Shown: positions 56,636-64,000 of the stretch, one piece after another
Numbering within the stretch: position 1 is the stretch's first letter
Layout: each line of letters opens with the position of its first letter
Assembly (NCBI RefSeq): GCF_001294575.1
Contig: NZ_CP012676.1
Location: 1,302,001 to 1,366,000, forward strand
DNA: 64,000 nucleotides
Origin: Pseudomonas versuta
Lineage (GTDB): Bacteria > Pseudomonadota > Gammaproteobacteria > Pseudomonadales > Pseudomonadaceae
Direction: 5' to 3'
Notes under the pieces: model-generated
What the model saw: the letters and a program-made list of their open reading frames with translations, nothing else
Told to the model about the DNA's origin: nothing
Database searches by the model: none
Program-made: the position numbers and the translations under genes

Positions 56636-57937
56636 TCACATAGCCGGTTGCAGGCGGGCTGAAATGTTGCGGTACAGCACCAGTGTGGCGCAGAGCGCGC
56701 AGACGGCAGCGAAGGTCATCCAGTACGCCGGTGCCGCCTTGTCGCCGGTGAGGTGAATCAGCCAGGTCGACACAGCAGGCGTGAACCCGCCGAACACCGC
56801 CGTGGCCAGGCTGTAGGCCAGAGAAAAACCGGCGACGCGCACTTCTACCGGCATGATTTCGGTCAGCGCCGGAATCATTGCGCCGTTGTACAAGCCGTAC
56901 AGGAAAGAGAACCACAACAACACTTGCAGCATGTGGCTGAAGCTCGGCGCCTGGGCCAGGAACGACAGGGCTGGATGTGCAGAGACAATGGTCAGCAGGG
57001 TCATTGCCAACAGCAGTGGTTTGCGCCCGAAATGGTCGCTTAACACCCCGCCGATCGGCAGCCAGACAAAGTTCGAAACCCCCACCAGCAAGGTCACCAG
57101 CAGTGCATCTGCGGTACTCAGGTTGAGTACGGACTTGCCGAAGGTTGGCGCATAGACGGTGATCAGATAGAACGTCGTGGTCGTCATAGCCACCATTAAC
57201 ATGCCAGCAACAACAACACCCCAGTTCTGCAATAGCGTGGCTATCACTTGTTTCATGGTCGGGCGATGGGTGCGGGTTGCGAACTCTTCGGTTTCTTGCA
57301 GGCTGCGACGCAGTATGAAAATGAATGGAATGATCATGCAGCCTATAGCGAACGGAATGCGCCAGCCCCAATCGGCGACTGCGCTCGGCGCCATCCACTG
57401 GTTCAGGGCATAACCCAACGCAGCAGCGACTACGATTGCAACCTGCTGACTGCCTGATTGCCAACTGGTATAGAAACCCTTTCGACCGGGTGTGGCCATT
57501 TCTGCCAGATAAACCGAGACACCGCCCAGTTCGGCACCGGCCGAGAAGCCTTGCAGCAATCTCCCTAAAAGCACCAGCGCCGGAGCCCACAGGCCAATGC
57601 TTGCGTACCCGGGCACCAGCACAATCAGCAAGGTGCCACTGGCCATAATAGACAAGGTGATGATCAGGCCTTTGCGGCGGCCGACGTCATCGATGTAGGC
57701 ACCCAGAATGACGGCTCCTAACGGGCGCATCAGGAAACCGGCACCGAACACGGCGAAGGTCATCATCAATGAAGCGAATTCGCTTGAAGCCGGGAAAAAC
57801 GTGCCTGCGATCTGAGTGGCGTAAAAACCGAAGAGGAAGAAGTCGAACTGTTCGAGGAAGTTACCTGAAGTGACGCGAAATACGGCACCGGCTTTGGACT
57901 TGGCGGACGTCGCCCGCAGATGGGGTGAGCCTTGCAT
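56636..57937 (-). CDS. MHS-family MFS transporter (citrate/tricarballylate type)
   Basis: 433 aa, 12-TM metabolite:H+ symporter. Family signature [23 protein letters not shown] start ([13 protein letters not shown]), [21 protein letters not shown] (motif A), and [32 protein letters not shown]. Close to CitA/TcuC-type tricarboxylate carriers by these motifs. Operon with the ModA-like gene; LysR-controlled locus. ATG 57937 is the start. Confidence 0.87.
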   Translation of the reverse strand: MQGSPHLRATSAKSKAGAVFRVTSGNFLEQFDFFLFGFYATQIAGTFFPASSEFASLMMTFAVFGAGFLMRPLGAVILGAYIDDVGRRKGLIITLSIMASGTLLIVLVPGYASIGLWAPALVLLGRLLQGFSAGAELGGVSVYLAEMATPGRKGFYTSWQSGSQQVAIVVAAALGYALNQWMAPSAVADWGWRIPFAIGCMIIPFIFILRRSLQETEEFATRTHRPTMKQVIATLLQNWGVVVAGMLMVAMTTTTFYLITVYAPTFGKSVLNLSTADALLVTLLVGVSNFVWLPIGGVLSDHFGRKPLLLAMTLLTIVSAHPALSFLAQAPSFSHMLQVLLWFSFLYGLYNGAMIPALTEIMPVEVRVAGFSLAYSLATAVFGGFTPAVSTWLIHLTGDKAAPAYWMTFAAVCALCATLVLYRNISARLQPAM

Positions 57938-58279
57938 AATTATTCTCCAGCAATCTTGTTAATGTGCTTTTCAGCGCTTTATGGTTGCGGAGTTTGCTTG
58001 ACACACTTTGAAACGATAAGTGCTATGTTTCTATCGATTGATGCGCATTACTTATCAATGCCACGACAGATATTCTGCAATTTCAATTCAATCGCGAACT
58101 TTTCTGGCGTCTCATCTGAACATGATCGCCGCCGCAGTTCTGATCGGCCATATACGGAGCTTCAGGCCAAGGAAAATCAATCTGTACCGTTGTTACCGCA
58201 TCGCTTATCCGACCCGAAGCGGGCTGTAGACAGATAGCTGGTCAATCCAACAACCGCACAACGCTGGCAAGGAGCATTC
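57938..58279. other. Regulatory gap between transporter and small genes
   Basis: No gene supported; the plus-strand frame over it has poor codon use. It contains GATAAGT (58015-58021) and ACTTATC (58050-58056), an inverted repeat with a 28-nt spacer, which could be a LysR site of the transporter module. A TTGACA at 57999 heads toward the plus-strand genes. Confidence 0.4.
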
Positions 58280-58354
58280 ATGTCTTTTCACAAATCAAGG
58301 CTGGCAATGAACCCTGGGCTTGAAGGGGGCTGCCTGCCCATCAAGGAGGCATGA
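58280..58354 (+). CDS. Possible 24-residue leader peptide
   Basis: AAGGAGCATTC precedes ATG 58280; the 24 codons read MSFHKSRLAMNPGLEGGC then LPIKEA. The stop overlaps the start of the next gene in ATGA, and the next gene's own ribosome site AAGGAGG lies inside this frame. The strong Shine-Dalgarno and coupling support translation, but the length and lack of known relatives keep it tentative. Confidence 0.4.
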   Translation: MSFHKSRLAMNPGLEGGCLPIKEA

Positions 58355-58719
58355 AAAATATGAATACTCAGGTCGTCTCTCAACGCATACGAAATCGTAC
58401 CGTCGAGCTGCTCGAGTGGCTGATTGAATGTGAGAACGAGCCCCCGCGTTTGGGCATGAATGAGTTAATCAATTCATGGGCAGACTGGGTGCCGGTTTCT
58501 GTGGCAAAGGACCATTTCATTGCTCAGGGCTTCACCCCGCTGCAGAGCGATCTTGTGCAAAAAGTCAGCGCCGCCATCGATGCTTTTTGCCAGGCTACAC
58601 CTCAAAACATCGGGGACGACGCGGCGGTAATCGCGCTGCCCCAATGGGGCATTGTTGTCGCCGCTGCCAGGCAAGCGTTGATCGCTATAAATGTGAAAGA
58701 ACAAAAACTCAACGGCTGA
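58351..58719 (+). CDS. Conserved-type hypothetical protein
   Basis: 122 aa, not recognised. AAGGAGGC just before the ATG. A helical sequence without TM or signal: RTVELLEWLIECENEPPRLG, MNELINSWADWVPVSVAKDH, LVQKVSAAIDAFCQA. Normal codon use, so probably a real cytoplasmic protein. Confidence 0.6.
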   Translation: MKNMNTQVVSQRIRNRTVELLEWLIECENEPPRLGMNELINSWADWVPVSVAKDHFIAQGFTPLQSDLVQKVSAAIDAFCQATPQNIGDDAAVIALPQWGIVVAAARQALIAINVKEQKLNG

Positions 58720-58812
58720 TCCCGGAGCTTGCCTCGTGTAGCTCAGTCGTAAAAAAACTTAAGATCTGGCGAAAGCCGCAATGGAATATCTTGACCAAAG
58801 GACCCAGCATTT

Positions 58813-59178
58813 ATGCAAACCCCTTGTTCTCAAATCAGCGAGCGTTTGAACGATCGCCGATTCACGGTAGCGGGCAACACCCACGGGTTATCCGGCGCCG
58901 GCACCGTATTTCATTACCAGGTCGAGGGTGATGCCGTTTGGGGGACTTATCAGGGCGGCCGCATCCGCATGGGGCATCAGGTGGGGCGTGTGACAGGCGC
59001 TGACACCCTTGAGCTTCTTTATCATTGCTTGACTACGGACGGTGAGATTCTTGCTGGCTGGTCTCGTGGCACAGTAGGCATTGATCACGCAGGGCGTACT
59101 ACTTTGAGTTTTGTCTGGGGCTGGCTGTCGGGGGCAACGGGAGGAGGGGAGTCGAGCTACGTCGAGCTAGATGCGTAG
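58813..59178 (+). CDS. Small beta-rich hypothetical protein (annotated elsewhere as N-acetylglutamate synthase-like)
   Basis: 121 aa. A beta-repeat pattern FTVAGNTHGLSGAGTVFHYQV, GTYQGGRIRMGHQVGRV, SRGTVGIDHAGRTTLSFVW and SSYVEL matches a small family (..G.v...T.F.Y.Q.g....a.Y.GG.I..G.l.G...) often misnamed N-acetylglutamate synthase. It lacks the GNAT fold, so that name is not supported. Function unknown. Confidence 0.65.
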   Translation: MQTPCSQISERLNDRRFTVAGNTHGLSGAGTVFHYQVEGDAVWGTYQGGRIRMGHQVGRVTGADTLELLYHCLTTDGEILAGWSRGTVGIDHAGRTTLSFVWGWLSGATGGGESSYVELDA

Positions 59179-59236
59179 CGGGTGGATCCCCTCGGCCATG
59201 GGGTAAAACGTTTTGCCTGTTGTGGCTTCGGCATTC

Positions 59237-60853
<1,617 letters not shown>

Positions 60854-60882
60854 TCACCCTTTTTTTTGTTGTATTCGGGTAC

Positions 60883-60896
60883 CGCAAACGCTTTTG
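60883..60896. promoter_or_regulatory. LacI-type operator-like site near the porin start
   Basis: GCAAACGCTTTT (AAAAGCGTTTGC on the minus strand) has the central CG dyad of LacI/GalR operators and lies about 35 nt before the cscY ATG. Candidate CscR site. Confidence 0.4.
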
Positions 60897-61019
60897 AGCA
60901 GTCGCCGGGCGTTGGCCGGGCTGCATTTTTTTGCCGGACCCCGCAGCAAGGGATTTGCGCCTTTTGCATGGCGTACCACTTGACAGCAAACCGGTCGAGG
61001 CCTCGTAATATGTTGCAAT

Positions 61020-61031
61020 GTTAACGTTAAC
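61020..61031. promoter_or_regulatory. LacI-type operator before cscB
   Basis: GTTAACGTTAAC, a perfect 12-bp palindrome centred on CG, lies 9 nt after a TAATAT-like -10 (61006) and 27 nt before the ATG. TTGACA at 60980 is 20 nt from that -10, so the promoter spacing is poor. It fits an operator for CscR. Confidence 0.6.
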
Positions 61032-61037
61032 TTAAAT

Positions 61038-61045
61038 AAAAACAA
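61038..61045 (+). promoter_or_regulatory. Hfq/Crc CA-motif before cscB
   Basis: AAAAACAA fits AANAANAA and adjoins the ribosome site of cscB. Suggests catabolite repression of sucrose uptake. Confidence 0.4.
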
Positions 61046-61057
61046 GAGGGGCGTCAC

Positions 61058-62347
61058 ATGCAAATTACAGCCAAACGTGAGTACTGGCTTATCAGTGGTT
61101 TGTTGTTTTTCTTCTTCTTCTCGTGGTCTTCCAGCTACTCGCTGTTCTCTATCTGGCTGCACCGGGTCATTGGCCTCAATGGCACCGAAACCGGGTTTGT
61201 TTTCGCCGCCAACGCCATTGCCGCTCTGCTGATTCAGCCGTTCTACGGTGCTCTTCAGGATCGCCTCGGCCTGTCGAGAAAACTTCTGGTGTGGATTGGC
61301 CTCCTGCTCTGTGCCGCTGCTCCGTTTGCGATTTATGTATATGCCAACCTGCTGGCGCAAAACGTGGTGTTGGGGGCCGTGGTCGGCGCGGCTTTCCTGG
61401 CGTTGGCGATGCTGGCGGGCGTGGGCGTGATCGAGTCCTACACGGAGCGGCTTTCGCGTCACGCAGGCTTCGAATTCGGCATCACCAGAATGTGGGGTTC
61501 GCTGGGTTGGGCCAGTGCGACGGGGATCGTCGGCGTGGTATTCAACATTGATCCGGACATCGCGTTTTATATGAGCAGCGCTGCCGGTGGCGTATTCCTG
61601 CTGATCTTGTACCGGCTCGATCTGAGCCGCTTCAGCCAGCCGCAGATGCAGTCAGGAGCTGCTGCCATCCCCGTGCGCATGCACGATCTGTGGAAGTTGC
61701 TGGCACTCCCGCGTTTCTGGGCATTCAGCATCTACCTGACCGGGGTGTGCGGGATCTACATGATTTACGAGCAGCAGTTTCCGGTGTATTTCTCTTCGTT
61801 TTTTTCGACCCCGGAGCAGGGCACACGAGCCTATGGCTACCTGAATTCATCCCAGGTTCTGGTCGAGGCAATTCTGATGCTGTTCGCCCCCTGGGTGGTC
61901 AGCCGCACGGGCGCCAAAAACGGGCTGATCCTGGCCGGCAGCATCATGTTCGTGCGGATTCTCTGCTCCGGGCTGGCCACTGAAGCCTGGACCATCGCGG
62001 CCTGCAAAATGCTGCATGCCCTGGAAGTGCCCATCCTGCTGGTTTCGGTATTCAAATACATTTCGCTCAACTTCGACTCCCGGCTGTCCGCCTCTATTTA
62101 TCTGGTGGGATTTCAGTTCGCCCAACAATTGACCGCTATGCTGCTCTCGCCGCTGGTGGGCTACGGCTACGACCATTTCGGCTTCTCCAGCGTTTACGTG
62201 CTAATGGCTGGCCTGGTGGGCGCCTGCCTGTTGCTGTCATGGAACCTGTTGCGCAAGGACCCTGCGCGCAATCCCTCTAAAAACACGGTTGCCGAAGCGC
62301 TGGAGCTGCCTGCCATTGCTCAGTCCGTCACCCGTTACGAACCCTAG
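61058..62347 (+). CDS. cscB: Sucrose:proton symporter CscB (LacY family)
   Basis: 12-TM oligosaccharide:H+ symporter, 429 aa. YWLISGLLFFFFFSWSSSYS, LFSIWLHRVIGLNGTETG, and the LacY-like PFYGALQDRLGLSRKLL (motif A) and RMWGSLGWASATG segments. The C-terminal half has YEQQFPVYFSSFF and a CKMLHALEVPILLVSVFKYI stretch as in CscB/RafB/LacY. AAGAGGGG ribosome site; a CA-motif AAAAACAA at 61038-61045. Followed by cscA 13 nt after the stop. Confidence 0.9.
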   Translation: MQITAKREYWLISGLLFFFFFSWSSSYSLFSIWLHRVIGLNGTETGFVFAANAIAALLIQPFYGALQDRLGLSRKLLVWIGLLLCAAAPFAIYVYANLLAQNVVLGAVVGAAFLALAMLAGVGVIESYTERLSRHAGFEFGITRMWGSLGWASATGIVGVVFNIDPDIAFYMSSAAGGVFLLILYRLDLSRFSQPQMQSGAAAIPVRMHDLWKLLALPRFWAFSIYLTGVCGIYMIYEQQFPVYFSSFFSTPEQGTRAYGYLNSSQVLVEAILMLFAPWVVSRTGAKNGLILAGSIMFVRILCSGLATEAWTIAACKMLHALEVPILLVSVFKYISLNFDSRLSASIYLVGFQFAQQLTAMLLSPLVGYGYDHFGFSSVYVLMAGLVGACLLLSWNLLRKDPARNPSKNTVAEALELPAIAQSVTRYEP

Positions 62348-62360
62348 AAAGGATCAAGCC

Positions 62361-63836
62361 ATGCATGCTGTACTGCTGGACGAAGCGAATCGTGCCATCG
62401 AAAAAACACTCCCCGCACGGGGTAACGACTATCGCCCCGGCTATCATCTGGCGCCGCCTGCGGGATGGATGAACGACCCCAACGGGCTGGTCTTTTTTCG
62501 CGGTGAATACCACGTGTTTTACCAGCATCATCCGTATTCGGTGCACTGGGGGCCGATGCACTGGGGGCACGCCAAGAGCAGCGACCTGGTGCATTGGGAA
62601 CATCTGCCCATCGCACTGGCGCCGGGTGACAGCTATGACCGTGACGGCTGTTTTTCAGGCTCGGCGGTGGTCGCGCACGACAGGCTTTATCTGATCTATA
62701 CCGGGCACACCTGGTTGGGTGCGCCGGGCGATGACAGCAATATTCACCAGGTCCAGTGCCTGGCCAGCAGCACCGATGGCCTGTCGTTCAGCAAGCACGG
62801 GCCGGTTATCGAGGCCGCGCCGGACCCGCAGACCCTGCATTTTCGCGACCCCAAGGTGTGGATGCGCGAAGGGCAGTGGTGGATGGCGCTGGGGGCTCGT
62901 CACGGCGACGACCCGCAGCTGCTGCTCTATCGTTCAGATGACCTGTATCACTGGGACTACCTGGGCTGCGCCTTGCAAGGTCAGCGCGAGGCCGATGGCT
63001 ACATGTGGGAATGTCCGGACCTATTCGAGCTCGATGGCTGCGACGTATTTCTCTATTCGCCCCAGGGGCTCAAACCCAGTGGCTATGACAACTGGAACAA
63101 ATTCCAGAACAGCTATCGAATGGGCCAGCTGGACGACAGGGGGCGTTTCAGTGAATGCGGGAAGCTCTACGAACTCGATCACGGTCACGATTTCTATGCT
63201 GCGCAGACCCTGCTGGCGCCGGACGGGCGCCGCCTGCTGTGGGCGTGGATGGATATGTGGGACAGCCCGATGCCGAGTCAGGCGCATCACTGGTGCGGCG
63301 CGCTGTCGTTGCCTCGGGAGTTGAGCCGTCATGGCGAACGGTTGCGTATGCGTCCGGCCCGCGAGCTCCAAGCGCTAAGGCGCGAACATTGGGCGCTGCA
63401 GGTCGGCGCGGTCGAATCCTGCAGCCACACCCTCCAGCTTCGGGGGGCGTTGCTGGAGATTGAGCTGGAACTGGATCTGGCCGCCAGCAACGCAGAGCGC
63501 TTTGGTCTGGCGTTGCGCTGCAGCGAGGACGGGCGGGAGCAGACCTTGCTGTATTTCGACGCCATGGCCCGGCGCCTGGTGCTCGACCGGCAACACTCGG
63601 GAGCGGGAGTGAGCGGTGTTCGCAGCATTGCGGTGAGCCTGTCGCAGACGCGGATTGCATTGCGGATTTTTCTCGACCGGTCCTCGATCGAGGTGTTCGT
63701 CGATGACGGCGCCTACAGCTTGAGCAGCCGGATTTATCCCGGGCCGGACAGCCTGGCGGTCCGTGCTTTTGCGGTCAACGGGGCAGGGGTACTGGGTAAC
63801 GCCCAGGCCTGGGAACTGGCCGACCTGCAACTCTGA
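62361..63836 (+). CDS. cscA: Sucrose hydrolase CscA (glycoside hydrolase family 32)
   Basis: Cytoplasmic invertase splitting sucrose into glucose and fructose, 491 aa. ATG 62361 with AAAGGA upstream. Catalytic nucleophile Asp39 in GWMNDPNG, transition-state Asp163 in HFRDPKVW, acid/base Glu217 in WECPDLF. The five-bladed propeller is followed by a C-terminal beta-sandwich from about 350. No signal peptide, consistent with import of whole sucrose by CscB. Part of the cscYB-A-R cluster known in P. protegens-type strains. Confidence 0.92.
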   Translation: MHAVLLDEANRAIEKTLPARGNDYRPGYHLAPPAGWMNDPNGLVFFRGEYHVFYQHHPYSVHWGPMHWGHAKSSDLVHWEHLPIALAPGDSYDRDGCFSGSAVVAHDRLYLIYTGHTWLGAPGDDSNIHQVQCLASSTDGLSFSKHGPVIEAAPDPQTLHFRDPKVWMREGQWWMALGARHGDDPQLLLYRSDDLYHWDYLGCALQGQREADGYMWECPDLFELDGCDVFLYSPQGLKPSGYDNWNKFQNSYRMGQLDDRGRFSECGKLYELDHGHDFYAAQTLLAPDGRRLLWAWMDMWDSPMPSQAHHWCGALSLPRELSRHGERLRMRPARELQALRREHWALQVGAVESCSHTLQLRGALLEIELELDLAASNAERFGLALRCSEDGREQTLLYFDAMARRLVLDRQHSGAGVSGVRSIAVSLSQTRIALRIFLDRSSIEVFVDDGAYSLSSRIYPGPDSLAVRAFAVNGAGVLGNAQAWELADLQL

Positions 63837-63939
63837 ACCGCCTGACGGGCCGTTCGTGGCTGCTGCTGCCGGCAGCGTGTTGTCATGCTTTTGCCAGACA
63901 TGACATGATGCCCGGCCTCATAAGCAATGGCACCCGCGA

Positions 63940-64000
63940 ATGGCTTCAGTTAAAGATGTCGCACGGCTGGCGGGGGTTTCCTTCATGACAGTGTCCAGGG
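63940..64000 (+). CDS. cscR: LacI-family repressor CscR, 3' partial (start of gene)
   Basis: Visible residues MASVKDVARLAGVSFMTVSR are the LacI N-terminal HTH. The gene continues past the window. Its position after cscA and the palindromic sites near cscB/cscY indicate the sucrose repressor. Confidence 0.85.
   Translation, partial: MASVKDVARLAGVSFMTVSR

Noticed and set aside
57932-58237. Plus-strand frame of 101 codons over the transporter promoter
   Set aside because: It starts inside the MFS gene, covers promoter DNA and has no ribosome site or family resemblance.

Overview
The window is a chromosomal segment of a fluorescent-group Pseudomonas or close relative. It is GC-rich, with typical Pseudomonas gene families, many REP-type palindromes of the GAGCGAGCTTGCTCGC type between genes, and Pseudomonas arrangements such as muxABC-opmB, the iol cluster and a csc sucrose cluster. 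No rRNA, tRNA or CRISPR array was recognised.

Layout. 1-7.4 kb: the end of a tripartite RND efflux operon (muxB partial, muxC, opmB). 7.5-9.5 kb: a membrane diguanylate cyclase and an HPP-family membrane protein. 9.7-24.3 kb: a complete myo-inositol catabolism and uptake locus. It has a divergent RpiR-type regulator, iolC (kinase plus DUF2090 aldolase-like fusion), iolE, iolB, iolA, iolD, iolG, a second Gfo/Idh/MocA oxidoreductase, and a periplasmic-binding-protein/ATPase/permease sugar importer. 24.4-27.4 kb: a VOC protein, trmK, a GFA-family protein, a GntR/UTRA remnant and a small membrane protein. 27.4-33.5 kb: a broken DUF4287 gene, then an AcoR-like sigma-54 activator converging on a PQQ alcohol dehydrogenase/aldA operon. 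That operon carries a textbook -24/-12 promoter and a direct-repeat candidate activator site. 33.7-39.9 kb: an MFS exporter and its LysR neighbour, a Fur-box siderophore receptor, a DUF1289 protein, and the dmeR-dmeF metal efflux pair with its operator.

40-44.4 kb is an accessory patch: an IS66 transposase remnant, a truncated acetyltransferase, a hydrolase, an AT-rich secreted orphan, a membrane orphan, a P-loop orphan, and four copies of a palindromic dispersed repeat (a fifth lies at 54.8 kb). 44.5-54.5 kb: a divergent oxidoreductase/LysR pair, an AraC regulator with a copper amine oxidase (tynA), a chimeric deletion scar joining an MFS transporter to the C-terminal half of a gamma-glutamyltransferase, an AraC remnant, a bile-acid:sodium-symporter-family protein and a DUF2798 protein. 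54.9-59.2 kb: a LysR regulator, an orphan ModA-like binding protein and an MHS-type MFS carboxylate transporter, then small conserved hypotheticals. 59.2-64 kb: a sucrose locus (cscY porin, cscB symporter, cscA hydrolase, start of cscR).

How it works together: inositol enters by the ABC importer, is oxidised by IolG, dehydrated by IolE, hydrolysed by IolD, isomerised by IolB, phosphorylated and cleaved by IolC, and the resulting semialdehyde is oxidised by IolA. Matching AT-rich motifs in front of iolC and of the importer suggest one shared RpiR operator. Several translation starts in the iol locus, and the one at cscB, carry AANAANAA motifs, suggesting Hfq/Crc catabolite control. The alcohol dehydrogenase and AldA form a two-step alcohol-to-acid route. 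No new multi-gene defence or mobile system was recognised. The most informative unusual items are the sigma-54 promoter architecture, the shared iol operator, the MFS-ggt deletion chimera, the two-lesion DUF4287 pseudogene, the dispersed palindromes and the accessory orphans.
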